Positions 54,471-60,032 of a stretch of 64,000 nt of DNA are shown piece by piece (the stretch's first letter is position 1; every line of letters starts with the position of its first letter). The DNA is from Cryptomeria japonica (Eukaryota > Streptophyta > Pinopsida > Cupressales > Cupressaceae): assembly GCF_030272615.1 (NCBI RefSeq), contig NC_081410.1:288487957-288551956 (forward strand). Direction: 5' to 3'. Below the pieces are notes generated by a model, which was given only the letters and a program-made list of their open reading frames with translations, was not told the DNA's origin and ran no database searches. The position numbers were made by a program, and so were the translations under genes.

Positions 54471-56697
54471 GGTTAACTTATTTTTCCCTTGATTTACCAT
54501 ATCATATTATTATTCTTTCTGCTATTAAATTAGGATGTGAATTCCTTATATTATATTAATTTCTGCTTTCACTTTTAATAATTAATCATTCATATTATTA
54601 TTATATTATTTACTGCTGTTATTGTAATTCCCCAGCATATATTTAGTGTAGCTTATGTTCCTCTAACCATGTTACCTTAATTATTATTAAGAAAGGAGTT
54701 TTCATATTATAAATAATGTAAGTTAATTTTCACGTACCACTGAGAAACTGTTTACCAGTTCGATAGCCCAGCAACTGCCAGCATCCGATATCCTTCCCCC
54801 CCTTTCCTTGAATGATTTGGGAGTGTCTTTATATATATTGTAATAGGAATGACAAGTCACGTTGCAAGAGACATGACTCGTACATGTTCATAATAATCTC
54901 CTTAACTAATTGCACCACTTCATGATAATCGCACATCTTGATGGTTTGTTAATTCATCGTTTGACATAAATAATCCCTTTGATGGTTCTAATGTTTATTC
55001 ATTTAACTTCATCTTACATGCAATTGCTGCTTTCCCTTATATTGACAAATCACTGCCTTAACAGCGGCAGCTCTAAGTGTTCCTCACAGCACTCTGACAC
55101 TTAATAAAAAAAAACACAAACTTAATAAATCCTTTAATTATCAGAAATTGGGGACCACAAATAATTTGGCACAAGGAAGTGGTCAAACTTTCGATAATAG
55201 TTTGGTAAGAGATAATGAAGACAAACTTTCGATAATAGTTTGGGAAGAGATAATGAAGACCCATGGAATTAAGCTTTGCCTTTTAATCTTCTACGCTACT
55301 CATATTGATACCTTGAAATGTTATTTTGGCAGATAATATTTGTTTTAAATGCAACCTTTCATATTCTTATGATCACTGCGTCCAGTATTGAAACATTCAT
55401 TTACTATGTATTCGGCTGTTTGGATTTGGGGACATGACAATGACTTAGATATTTTTTGTAAGTCTGATAGCTCAATGGAAAACATAATAAGAATTTGTTT
55501 CAAATGTCATGTTTTCAAGATAATCACATGTGCAACTAGTGAAATTTCTCATACATATAGCTACAGAGTTGAGTATGATAGTCTAAAACAAGAACTATTG
55601 AGTGTGGCTTTATATGCTCATCTGAACAACCATATAGATGTAAAAACCTGCATAACAGCTCCCAAACAAGTGATTATCAAAACTTCATTCATTTTGTCCA
55701 ACAATCTGCATGCTTTCGCATTTAAGAATAATCCCTTATATAATGCCAAGTCTCTTAGTAATGCAGCCCTAGATTCAGCTGTAAAGTCAAGGTTAGAGCA
55801 TGGTTTGAATCTTTAGAAACTCACGATAGGAGTTTAGTGGAGTCTCTGTCATATTTATCCTAATCGAATCTTATGATCCACACATACTAATGTGAAGCAT
55901 TCATCATGCTTAATTTATTAATTTGATATCACAATGGTGAATATTTTCTCAATTGTAGATAAAAAATTCCAAGCTTTGGAAGGTTTTGTTGAACATTATC
56001 TTGATTATGGGAATGGGATTTTGCTAAATATTTGAAATATGAAAATATTGATGTTGTAAATAATTAGTGAAGCTATTGATTAACAGGTTGCCCTTATAGT
56101 TTTCTTGTCGCATATTGGAAGCTTTGTGCCGGCAGATTCTGCAATAGTTGGTATCACAGACAGGTTCATTATTATCATTATGGGAATTTGAAAAAAACTG
56201 TTTACGTCAATTTTTAAGTTCTGTATGAAATTGCTTTATGCTTTGTAACTTTTTTTCTAATCATGAAATGTTGTGATATTGTGACAGGATATTTTTTGGA
56301 GTTGTCAACAAACATACAATTACTAGTGAGCAGTCGACATTTATGATGGATCTTCATCAAGTTGGCATTATGCTAAGGTGGACTGTGAAATAACAGTTTT
56401 CAAGTCAATGTTGATACAGTTTTTATTTTTCATTTTAATCTTTGATCCCCTAAACCCATTTTTTATTTTTTGTAGGCATGCAACTTCAAGATCTTTGTGT
56501 TTAATTGATGAATTTGGGAAAGGAACACTAAAAGCAGGTCATAATAATAATTCCAACTTTTATTTCTCTGGTTAATGCACTAGCTTATGTATTGGTAAGA
56601 AGGCTAGACTGAAGTTTCTAACACCTTTTTCATAGATGGGATTGGGCTTTTGTGTGCCACTCTCAAGCATTTTGCAGCTTACAAGTATCCACCCAAG
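751..56697 (+). CDS. MSH5: MSH5, meiotic MutS homologue (partial gene, 15 exons, both ends outside the window)
   Basis: MSH5 pairs with MSH4 in the nucleus and stabilises recombination intermediates so that they become crossovers in meiosis. I joined 15 exons: 751-852, 1008-1052, 6359-6436, 12927-12977, 13057-13135, 44041-44114, 44272-44371, 47999-48095, 48433-48522, 48663-48727, 48836-48894, 56087-56163, 56288-56377, 56476-56537 and 56636-56697. Every junction is GT-AG, all phases fit, and the 1131 nt give 377 codons without a stop. The product follows plant MSH5 from the MutS core/lever domain (about residue 315 of roughly 800) through Walker A (GPNCSGKS), the signature (EQSTFMMDL) and Walker B (LCLIDEF). 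The N-terminal exons and the C-terminal part of the ATPase are not in the window. Intact exons in such decayed surroundings argue for a working gene. The family match is from memory of plant MSH5, not from a search. Confidence 0.93.
1008..1052 (+). CDS. MSH5: MSH5 exon (ITNELVYIHEL)
   Basis: The 15 codons in phase 0 lie between tgtag and gtgagt. They encode the core-domain helix that reads STELDYVYEL in Arabidopsis MSH5. The intron before it is only 155 bp and the one after it is 5.3 kb. Confidence 0.88.
2662..2830. repeat. Tandem duplication, period 97 bp
   Basis: A 72-bp segment at 2662-2733 (acataagaaacattgacata core) recurs at 2759-2830 with only a few changes. The ORF on the other strand is only a by-product of this repeat. 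Confidence 0.85.
3200..3590. repeat. Two diverged copies of a ~170-bp unit
   Basis: 3200-3370 and 3425-3590 share the order gtgtcc...ccctct...aagcccaagag, then tggcctcatg, gatcaactacc and gaggtg. The copies are strongly diverged, as expected for an old LTR-internal tandem repeat. Confidence 0.6.
6359..6436 (+). CDS. MSH5: MSH5 exon (VNEVINLNQSDEK)
   Basis: The 26 codons in phase 0 lie between ctgtag and gtataa. They continue the lever region and end in APGICQE, which aligns with the KEGFCAE stretch of plant MSH5. Confidence 0.87.
7392..8507. mobile_element. Solo LTR, 5-bp target duplication CAAGC
   Basis: The LTR begins TGTTTTGTCCCC and ends GGGGACTAATACA, degenerate forms of the family ends TGTAATGTCCCC / GGGGACATTACA. 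It is flanked by a perfect CAAGC duplication (7387-7391 and 8508-8512). It contains the family landmark agttacaggcagtaacatcc (about 7840), also found near 34460, 52005 and, more diverged, 60345. No internal coding region remains, so unequal recombination between two LTRs is inferred. Confidence 0.88.
10146..11273. mobile_element. Non-autonomous hAT-like element with ACTCG-rich ends, copy 1
   Basis: It is flanked by a perfect 8-bp duplication ATTTATAT (10138-10145 and 11274-11281). Both ends start CATAG when read inward. Both subterminal regions (10150-10230 and 11115-11255) are packed with ACTCGG / CGAGTC words, typical of hAT transposase-binding subterminal repeats. A 99-codon Ser/Asp/Arg-rich reading on the - strand (10837-10538) may be the tail of a transposase, but it has no diagnostic motif. 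Related copies lie at 34831-35825 and 45945-46381. Confidence 0.78.
12927..12977 (+). CDS. MSH5: MSH5 exon (LDELREIYIALPEFLEK)
   Basis: The 17 codons in phase 0 lie between tattag and gtatct. LDELREIYIALPEFLEK is one of the clearest MSH5 matches (LDELRQIYEELPEFL in Arabidopsis). This helix belongs to the clamp/lever part of the MutS core. Confidence 0.92.
13057..13135 (+). CDS. MSH5: MSH5 exon (SIVYIPQIG)
   Basis: The exon starts in phase 0 after ttccag and ends one base into a Gly codon before gttggt. SIVYIPQI matches CIVYIQQI of plant MSH5. The missing two bases of the Gly codon are supplied 30.9 kb downstream at 44041. Confidence 0.9.
14223..14260. repeat. GT / GCGC microsatellite
   Basis: A run of gtgtgtgtgtgtgcacgtgc followed by gcgcgtgtgtgtag, with a short ctatctatctatatg stretch just downstream. 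It creates the cysteine/valine-rich part of an otherwise meaningless ORF. Confidence 0.85.
17267..17400. repeat. Minisatellite of GTTTGTGTCGCCTGT-like units
   Basis: Units of about 15-22 bp (gtttgtgtgtcgcctgt and variants) repeat between 17267 and 17400, in the leader region of the first hAT transposase. All the long ORFs here, on both strands, are by-products of the repeat. Confidence 0.8.
18131..19541 (+). pseudogene. hAT-type transposase relic A (BED finger + DUF659)
   Basis: The N-terminal part has a BED-type zinc finger: WKYVTCDGHDLFCTKCQKPF, then an HLL and a later CP. Several frame changes follow at 18480-18790. A DUF659/RNase-H-like core is then seen: LSDGWSD, RPLINVLVACPEGVVFLKV, VVQVVTDSAANC, YWSPCVAHCLDLLLHDL and RPCDTRFAS. 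It ends at EYMEIWETI without the C-terminal hAT dimerisation domain. Stops and frameshifts show it is dead. Known of the family: the enzyme would bind the element ends and cut and paste the DNA in the nucleus. Confidence 0.85.
19601..19674. repeat. Near-perfect 34-bp foldback hairpin
   Basis: The left arm, starting at 19601 with atttgatgttgaatcttgag, pairs with the right arm ending at 19674 (ctcaagattcaacatcaaat). About 32 of 34 positions pair and the loop is about 6 nt. It sits between the two hAT transposase relics. It could be a small foldback element or a source of hairpin RNA. Confidence 0.85.
19764..22071 (+). pseudogene. hAT-type transposase relic B (BED finger, DUF659, C-terminal dimerisation)
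   Basis: It starts at MSSQDMSEDEMEIHSHSEND, an acidic leader. A BED finger follows after a frameshift near 20040; the second copy on the other strand reads WKCNICDTKWFGRISRVNAH there. The DUF659 core has IVMDGWND, RPLINIMVTCAEGPYFLRA, VVQVVTDVAHVC and WWTPCCVHAMNNALKDMGKI. The hAT C-terminal block has WWNCHGPKYLTTTLAIRLL and SSSAAERNLSTYIFIHS. At least four in-frame stops and two frame changes disable it. A 1.3-kb relative lies at 56935-58232 in reverse orientation. Confidence 0.88.
22790..23250. repeat. Upstream copy of a tandemly duplicated ~450-bp repeat
   Basis: This copy runs from ctttctcaaacattaaac to ttttttccccaaatgg and is uninterrupted. The second copy starts near 23268 and reaches about 31645, because a solo LTR and a copia element have inserted into it. 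Aligning the two shows where each insertion took place. Confidence 0.8.
23381..24695. mobile_element. Solo LTR (1315 bp)
   Basis: It begins TGTGATGTCCCC and ends GGGACACTACA. The flanks are agcta (23376-23380) and agctg (24696-24700), a 5-bp duplication with one change. The repeat it interrupts continues on both sides. No coding sequence was seen inside. Confidence 0.82.
24851..25711 (-). repeat. Copia 3' LTR (861 bp) with internal tandem duplications
   Basis: Read on the - strand it begins TGTTAATGCATTAG and ends CAATACTTTTACA. A ~100-bp segment (24970-25065) is duplicated directly at 25070-25165, which is not so in the 5' LTR. A ~54-bp unit (acccgataatgaatcggtat core) recurs at 25257-25370. 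A perfect palindrome atgctatcggg/cccgatagcat lies near 25495-25520. Confidence 0.88.
26263..26757 (-). pseudogene. Copia RNase H
   Basis: The domain shows DSDWAG, KSTSGCCFSLGSAMISW, SSTEAEYIAAS and HCDNQSCIKLS, then DILTKPL near the end. The Asp-Glu-Asp set for RNA cleavage is present. It lies one frame off the reverse transcriptase (shift near 26740). Its role is to remove the RNA strand during reverse transcription. Confidence 0.93.
26693..27598 (-). pseudogene. Copia reverse transcriptase
   Basis: It shows EETFAPVARYTSIR, KVHQMDVKTTFLNG, YGLKQAPRAWY and the catalytic ILYVDDLLITG. One nonsense codon near 27600 separates it from the integrase frame; the 3' end of that frame reads NIEK before the stop. 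Apart from this and the later shift it is well preserved, so the element is not very old. Confidence 0.94.
27599..29510 (-). pseudogene. Copia CCHC knuckle, aspartic protease and integrase
   Basis: A CCHC knuckle (CYRCDQFGHFVAKC, about 29490) leads to the protease active site WVIDSGSS (about 29320). The continuous 554-codon frame from 29263 holds the rest of the protease, the integrase zinc domain (HRRLGHL...CKGCALGK) and the DDE core: HSDVCGP, LRTDNGGEY and QNGVAEKKNRT. It functions in polyprotein cleavage and cDNA insertion. Confidence 0.93.
29551..30198 (-). pseudogene. Copia gag (split by a stop)
   Basis: The start is MASAIRFEDRLGGGDDFSAW, the usual copia gag opening that includes W and FRIQM. 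A stop near 29890 splits it from the second part (MNKGETINAYFMRISVLKDE). A second stop near 29550 separates it from the CCHC knuckle. It is the capsid protein of the retroelement particle. Confidence 0.9.
30290..31417 (-). repeat. Copia 5' LTR (1128 bp) with a foreign C-rich insert
   Basis: It is homologous to 24851-25711. It differs by an extra copy of the 54-bp unit, lack of the ~100-bp duplication, and a ~320-bp C-rich block at about 30340-30661 that has no counterpart in the 3' LTR. Confidence 0.88.
33319..36664 (+). mobile_element. Internally deleted LTR element, target duplication ATTTC
   Basis: It is flanked by perfect ATTTC (33314-33318 and 36665-36669). It begins TGTCATGTTCCC. The 5' LTR ends GGGGACATTACA at 35861, followed by a primer-binding site TGGGTATCAGAGC at 35863. 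The right end is GGGACATTACA. The ~0.8 kb after the primer site holds no gene and must include a shortened 3' LTR. The 5' LTR is lengthened by an ACTCG-type hAT insertion at 34831-35825. Confidence 0.85.
34831..35825. mobile_element. ACTCG-type hAT-like element, copy 2
   Basis: The left end is CATAGTTGAACTACTCGCGAC, and the right end is rich in ctcgccaaaa / cgagtttttg words. It interrupts the LTR sequence ggtttaaa...ccaaaccctagtagggg, with an imperfect 8-bp duplication (gtttaaat / tcttaaat). The segment 35293-35400 matches copy 1 at 10784-10880. Confidence 0.7.
36900..39900 (-). pseudogene. Decayed ORF cluster of unknown family
   Basis: Read right to left the open pieces are 39900-39607, 39646-39227, 38682-38137 and 37965-37135, plus short leftovers. 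The first two join across a frameshift near 39640. The N-terminal half is globular (GDRLKLSCKIADNGLVDAAC, LAKEWMVTSRGG). The middle piece has MERALAKINLYTYQMRFPFD. The C-terminal part is Lys/Glu-rich and probably coiled coil, with KKRKLEELV and LKKPEKPKKIKKTSR-like basic runs. I recognise no transposase, protease or polymerase motif. It could be an accessory ORF of a large retroelement or a decayed host gene. Confidence 0.45.
39961..42110. other. Intron sequence, nothing recognised
   Basis: This holds short ORFs only, for example 40924-41208. They lack family motifs and have no matching reading elsewhere in the window. Confidence 0.45.
42300..43312 (+). pseudogene. Ty3/gypsy reverse transcriptase fragment
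   Basis: It carries the gypsy pol series: VTRYHRPRALKEEIE, GFICPSFSPFASSIVLVKKE, MRMCKDYCELNKK, then a frame break near 42895. After that come GCHFGHFKFLVMPFGLTNA, the catalytic VLVFFDDILVY, and EEHLQHMDTVLGILE. It ends near IRAIRDWPP, and RNase H and integrase are absent. The upstream 42300-42600 reads weakly as degenerate pol. Confidence 0.9.
44041..44114 (+). CDS. MSH5: MSH5 exon (GYLMRFLGLKLSDKELESLQ)
   Basis: The acceptor is tgcatgcag and the first two bases complete the Gly codon opened at 13135. The peptide GYLMRFLGLKLSD...LQDFEFV matches GYLMCIFGEKLDE...LTEFEFAF of Arabidopsis. The donor is gtaagt. Confidence 0.92.
44272..44371 (+). CDS. MSH5: MSH5 exon (KTKELDFILGDVFHKIL)
   Basis: The conserved block YYRTMKTKELDFILGDVFHKIL matches FYHTSKTRELDNLLGDIYHKIL. 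The acceptor tttcag at 44271 is preferred over the nearby tttgcag at 44278 because it keeps FAGGEDHQN, whose length fits the family. The exon ends one base into an Asp codon. Confidence 0.93.
45120..45860 (+). pseudogene. LINE (non-LTR) reverse transcriptase relic
   Basis: Translated pieces in changing frames show DLSNYYAIL, DRLLSRILEDRSLTARG, SSKVFCCFLDLKK, LLFQKLHDVG, a damaged catalytic site reading CANDVVLSYAS, and LVIKPSKSKVVVLNTTKDVVSKF. This order is that of L1/I-type LINEs. Many frameshifts and stops are present. Confidence 0.8.
45945..46381. mobile_element. ACTCG-type hAT-like fragment, copy 3
   Basis: It begins gggactcggactcagctcgg and follows copy 1 (10154-10590) closely, including the aaaactcatggaataaaaaa stretch. 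It stops at ctgcgaaggtgtct, so the right half and right end are missing. Confidence 0.75.
47999..48095 (+). CDS. MSH5: MSH5 exon (DMERAIVRDLELRV)
   Basis: The two bases AC complete the Asp codon, giving KIL-DMERAIVRDL. The exon then encodes the last core helix (ASNFVGELDC) leading to the ATPase. It ends with TG before gtacga. Confidence 0.92.
48433..48522 (+). CDS. MSH5: MSH5 exon (ARQYNYVRPVLSED)
   Basis: The first base completes a Cys codon. ILSLALVARQYNYVRPVL is close to plant MSH5 (LACVAHQNNYVRPVL). This is the entry into the MutS ATPase domain V. The donor is gtacaa after two bases of an Arg codon. Confidence 0.94.
48663..48727 (+). CDS. MSH5: MSH5 exon (HALQEMIVETFVPNDT)
   Basis: HALQEMIVETFVPNDT matches HVLQEMAVDTFIPNDT, the strand before the P-loop. 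The acceptor is ctgcag and the donor gtgaac. The exon ends one base into a Gly codon. Confidence 0.94.
48836..48894 (+). CDS. MSH5: MSH5 exon with Walker A (ITGPNCSGKSIYIKQ)
   Basis: The exon encodes ITGPNCSGKSIYIKQ, the ATP-binding P-loop. MSH5 has Ile after GKS where bacterial MutS has Thr, and that is what is seen here. The Cys in PNCSG replaces the usual Tyr or Ser of other MSH5 proteins and is a mild oddity. The acceptor is tttcag and the donor gtggtt. Confidence 0.96.
49260..50248. mobile_element. Candidate TIR element around a TTA/TAA-rich core
   Basis: The left end GGAATTAATCGGCAAAA and the right end read inward GGATTAATCGACAAAA form an imperfect inverted repeat. The interior has a ~430-bp A/T-only-like stretch (49330-49760) and a CpG-richer stretch after it. 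No convincing target duplication was found, so the boundaries are tentative. Confidence 0.4.
50799..51089. repeat. Tandem duplication spanning an LTR insertion boundary
   Basis: The unit cagctgg.acagttt...tgttaatttctgataagtag...ccacagcaagtcaaattatgat plus the first ~65 bp of an LTR occurs at 50799-50949 and again from 50951. The duplication includes LTR sequence, so it happened after that insertion. Confidence 0.82.
51025..52432. mobile_element. LTR element with inverted LTR termini, target duplication ATGAT
   Basis: A complete LTR runs from TGTAATGTTCCC (51025) to GGGGACATTACA (52212) and is followed by a primer-binding site TGGTATCAAAG (52214). About 115 bp later comes an inverted copy of the LTR's first ~103 bp (52330-52432), ending ATTACA. 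The whole is flanked by perfect ATGAT (51020-51024 and 52433-52437). Both outer ends are therefore LTR starts (U3 ends). Confidence 0.82.
52591..52652 (-). repeat. 5S rRNA-derived promoter-like segment (left arm)
   Basis: This is the reverse-strand partner of 52838-52896: on the + strand it reads ctgggaggtcacccatccca then gtactactcc and caagcgcacttaacca. The C box is closer to true 5S here (CTGGGATGGGTGACCTCCCA-like), while the A box is more decayed. Confidence 0.7.
52838..52896 (+). repeat. 5S rRNA-derived promoter-like segment (right arm)
   Basis: CTCCGTAGTTAAGCGCACTT followed by GTAGTACTCGGATGGGTGAC and CTCCTAGGAAGGCC follows plant 5S rRNA positions from the A box to the C box. The 5' third of 5S is replaced and the spacing between the boxes is nearly kept. 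This is not a functional rRNA gene. It resembles the 5S part carried by Cassandra-type miniature LTR elements. Confidence 0.72.
53761..55439. mobile_element. Solo LTR (1679 bp), target duplication ATGAC
   Basis: It begins TGTAATGTCCCC and ends GGGGACATGACA, with perfect ATGAC flanks (53756-53760 and 55440-55444). It contains a (CT)n/(AT)n microsatellite (54404-54470). No coding region was seen. Confidence 0.9.
54404..54470. repeat. (CT)n followed by (AT)n microsatellite
   Basis: About 49 nt of pure CT repeat pass directly into about 18 nt of AT repeat, inside the solo LTR. Confidence 0.97.
56087..56163 (+). CDS. MSH5: MSH5 exon (VALIVFLSHIGSFVPAD)
   Basis: VALIVFLSHIGSFVPAD is almost identical to Arabidopsis MSH5. 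It follows the P-loop directly after a 7.2-kb intron. It ends with two bases of an Arg codon before gttcat. Confidence 0.96.
56288..56377 (+). CDS. MSH5: MSH5 exon with ABC-type signature (EQSTFMMDLHQVG)
   Basis: EQSTFMMDLHQVGIMLR carries the MutS signature ST-F that completes the composite ATPase site of the MSH4-MSH5 dimer. The phase fits the exons on both sides. Confidence 0.96.
56476..56537 (+). CDS. MSH5: MSH5 exon with Walker B (LCLIDEFGKGT)
   Basis: HATSRSLCLIDEFGKGTLKA holds Walker B: Asp co-ordinates magnesium and Glu is the catalytic base. The flanking introns are 98 bp each. Confidence 0.96.
56636..56697 (+). CDS. MSH5: MSH5 exon (DGIGLLCATLKHFAAYKYPP)
   Basis: The two bases AT complete an Asp codon, then GIGLLCATLKHFAAYKYPPK follows, matching GIGLLGGTISHFATCAEPP of Arabidopsis. 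It ends in phase 0 at AAG before gtatct. The next expected block (VVCTHLTELL) was not found before 64000. Confidence 0.93.
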
Positions 56698-56934
56698 GTA
56701 TCTATAGATAAATCCTTAAGATAGTATATGTTAGTTTCTTTCTGAAAATTGAAAATTTAGTACTGTTTCCCTATTGAAAGGATTTATGAATTGTACATGT
56801 TTCATTTTCACAATAGTCACACAATTAATGTACATGAGAATAAGATAATGTAAGATTCAAGGAATCATAAGAGTTAGAGAAGATAGTATATGCAATTTTT
56901 TGTAATTATTAATTGATATATAACAGATAGATGA

Positions 56935-58232
56935 AGAGTGCATGTGAAGTGTGGTGGTTGCAGATAAACATCTGCACATCTCTCGCATCAGTGACCACTC
57001 CTCTAATCTAGTCAATCTTCCCCTTGTCCTTGAGTGCATTGTTCATGGCATGCACACAACAAGGGGTTCACCAAATGTGTCTATAGGCTGCCTCAATGAG
57101 TCTCCTTGCTGCTCTACACACATGGGCCGCATCTGTCACTACTTGGACCACATTTTGTGACCCAACCTCCTCAATAGCCTCCCTGAGGACCTGAAACTGA
57201 AAATCAGCATCTTTGCGATGCCCTGTACAATCAATTGCTCTAAGGATGTATGGGCCCTCTGCACATGTGACCATAATGTTGATGAGTGGATGATGGCTAA
57301 TGTTCGTCCACCCATCCATAACTATGGTGCACCTCGATGCCACCCAACATGCCTTCATCTTCTCCATCAAAATATTGATCTTGGAATAGCACTTATCCAA
57401 GATCGAGGTCTTCATTTTCGTCTCACCTGGTGGCACATAAGATGTTCCTCCCTTTGCCACCATAGCCATCATCTCCCTATAATAAGGGGACCGTGTAACA
57501 TGAAATGGAATGCCATTGGCAAAGAAGAACTTGCCAGTGGATTCATCTATCTCATCTCTCAGTTGCACATTAAATATATCAGCAATGGGGTAACTTTGTG
57601 GTGTTTGCAACCTACGTTTCCTTGCCCTAGCGACACCAGAAGTGGAAGTGGATGGAGATCCAAACATCATTCCTCCCGTCTGCGAAGCATGAGAAGTATG
57701 AGGCAGATTTTGGCTGTGCTAAAGGGCTACCCTAGTAGGCAAAGTAGTAGGCATTGAAATATTTGTGTCATTTGGAACCCCCCAAACCCTGTTAAACTCA
57801 ATTCTATACTTTATATTTTTAGCTTCCTTCAAAAACTTACAATGACTCACACCTTTTCTTGTCCAAAAAGGAAAGTGTGCATTCACCCTACTAATTCTAC
57901 CAAACCATTTAGTGTCACAAATGTTGCACTTCCACTTCCTTGTTCCCCCACCTGAATGTGATATGCCTTGTACTGATATTCTTGAAGCAAACTGTTTGAG
58001 AGGAGACTTAGGATCAAAAGTACCCCTAGCATAGGGTGCCAATAACTTTGAAGGGCAACCTATACTAGCTACTGCACTCGCCATGGAACTAGATTGGGCT
58101 CCAAGATCAGCCCCATGGTCACCCCCCTCATTTTCAAGTTCAAATTCTAAATCATTTTCACTATAAGAATGGATTTCCATCTCATCCTCACTCATGTGTT
58201 GGGAGCTCATTGTGAAATTGACATTGCATTTG
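56935..58232 (-). pseudogene. hAT transposase relic B, second copy (5' part)
   Basis: On the - strand it follows 19745-21050: the MSSQHMSEDEMEIHSYSEND leader, the BED finger WKCNICDTKWFGRISRVNAH, then IVMDGWTNISHHPLIN, VVQVVTDAAHVC, and it stops just after the region equivalent to CNHYTSHALF. Here the BED finger is in frame, unlike the other copy. The C-terminal half is missing. Its 5' end abuts copia gag sequence at about 58233. Confidence 0.88.
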
Positions 58233-58233
58233 A

Positions 58234-59250
58234 GGAATGATTTGGTTGTGCTTATCTCCATTTGTAGCATTAAACACATCTAAAGCAACAACAACTGCTG
58301 ATTTGATGAGAGTATATTAGATAAGTTGTATGAAAAGCCTTCAGCATCAAATAAGGTATTTCTAATGAAGTGGTTGTTTAATTTGAAATGGTTGAAGGTA
58401 GTTATGTGCCAGACCATTTAAATTAATTTAATAATATTACCAATTAGTTATCTTATGTAAATGTAGTTTTTGATGAAGAGATTCGAGAACTATTAGTTTT
58501 GTGTTCTTTGCCAAAAAGATGGAATAGTTTGGTTATGGTAATCAGTATCTTTGTTTTTGGTTCAATTACATTAAAATATGATGATGTTGTTGGTGTAATC
58601 CTAAGCGAAGAAATGTGAAGGAAGAGCACATGTGAGATTCCAACATCGGGTAATGCTTTGAATGTAGAAGATAGAGGAAGATCAAAAGAAAGAGAGAAGA
58701 GTCCAAGAGGTCATAGGAAATTGCGAGGAAGATCAAAATCCAAAGGTAGAGATATTGGTTGCTGGTATTGTGGCAAGCAAGGTCACATCAAAAGGAATTG
58801 CTAGTCTTATAAGAAATATGTAAATCAATGAAAAGAAGATGAAGCCAATGTAGTTTTCAAAGAAGACGATGGTGTTCTTATTCTAACCTCTGAAGAAATT
58901 ACAATTGATGTTTGGGTGTTTGATTTGGGAGTTTCATTTCACGCCACTTCGTGAAACGAGTATTTCAAAAATTTACAAAGTGGTGACTTTGGTAAGGTTT
59001 TTCTTAGAAATAATAAATCATGATATTATTGGCAAAGGGGATATTTGGTTAAAATTGAAAAATGGAAATAGTTGGCTGGTACAGGATGTTAGATATGTTC
59101 CTCAACTCAAACAAAATTTAATTTCAGCTGCACAATTGGGCTCTCAAGGATGTGAAGTCACTTTTGAATCCAATAGATGTAAATTAACAAAAGGAGCCTT
59201 GGTAATTGCTTGGGGTAGAAAATTAGGCACCCTATATGTAGTAGAGAGTC
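58234..59250 (+). pseudogene. Copia-like gag, CCHC knuckle and protease of the chimeric element
   Basis: Frame-broken gag (KATTTADLM, LYEKPSA, WLFNLK) leads to the knuckle CWYCGKQGHIKRNC (about 58760) and a damaged protease active site (VWVFDLGVSFHATS, with Leu-Gly in place of the Ser-Gly after the catalytic Asp). The protease rest follows (VRYVPQLKQNLISAAQLGSQ, GTLYVVESH). Integrase, reverse transcriptase and RNase H do not follow. Captured gene fragments do. Confidence 0.85.
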
Positions 59251-59573
59251 ACCTTGAAGTAGGAGTTGTTCATCCCACACTAACTCTTTCATTGCCTATA
59301 AAATCTCTGTCACTATGTGAGGCCTTGGCTGCTTGGAAGAGGGCTTTGGACCAATCTGAAAGCGAGAAGACTCGTGCCAATGAGCTGGACCAAGCCTTCA
59401 ATGAGGCTTCATGTGAGATGGGCAATTTAGATGATGTAGCTGATTCAATCATTGAGGAATTCCTTAGCATGTTGGAATCTATTATAGTTAAAGACATTAA
59501 TGATAATGGTAGAGGAGAATATAAATCTGTGGAGGACAACTTTCAAACCAATTCTGGAATTATAGAGCCTTAA
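59251..59573 (+). pseudogene. Unidentified segment fused to the copia protease
   Basis: The open frame of the protease continues into an Glu/Asp-rich helix-prone stretch (SESEKTRANELDQAFNEA, DDVADSIIEEFLSMLES) that is not copia. It is likely a further captured host fragment. The acidic VAxxxxxEFLxML pattern recalls plastid-movement-impaired-type proteins, but I cannot confirm that. Confidence 0.45.
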
Positions 59574-59623
59574 AAAGCATGGAACCAGAGCTCATTTGAA
59601 GGAGCTAAATGTGGTAAAGAAAA

Positions 59624-60030
59624 TTGCAAGAATATAGAGTTTTTAAAGGCATAGATTCGGCTATTCACAATTGCAATAATTTTCAAGACATTTTTGAGAT
59701 GTTTGGACCATTTGTTGATGGATTGAAGTTTGATGGAGGATCATATAGCTCCATGCCAAAAACATTTATCAATGAAATTATAGGCATAGCTCACAAGAAC
59801 AATGTTAATATTGGTACCAGTAATTGGGTTAATCATTTACTATAGAGAGGGCCTAGTGTTTTCAGACAATATGTGTAGGAATGCAAAGACTTGGGTTTTT
59901 ATGTCATAGATTTGAATATTGATTCACTCATGATTCCTGTAGAGAACCTCTTGTGGCTGATTAGGATGATAAAGAGTGAGAGGTGAAAAGTAAAGCCTAA
60001 ATTTGGGATACAGTTTGAGGCAATCAATAA
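59624..60030 (+). pseudogene. Captured HSA32 fragment, part 1
   Basis: IFEMFGPFVDGLKFDGGSYS, then PKTFINEIIGIAHKNNV, SNWVNHLL, CKDLGFYVIDLN and VKPKFGIQFEAIN follow the N-terminal half of HEAT-STRESS-ASSOCIATED 32, a phosphosulfolactate-synthase-like barrel protein needed for long-term acquired heat tolerance in plants. The fragment has stops and no introns. It is cut by a ~1-kb LTR-like insertion and resumes at 61071. Confidence 0.85.
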
Positions 60031-60032
60031 TA

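Larger units (their letters stand above)
48895..56086. other. MSH5 intron 11 (7.2 kb)
   Basis: It separates the Walker A exon from the next ATPase exon. It holds a TIR-element candidate (about 49260-50248), a tandem duplication, an LTR element with inverted ends, 5S-related inverted arms and a solo LTR. The 142-codon ORF at 55388-55816 begins inside the solo LTR's right end and matches nothing I know. Confidence 0.85.
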
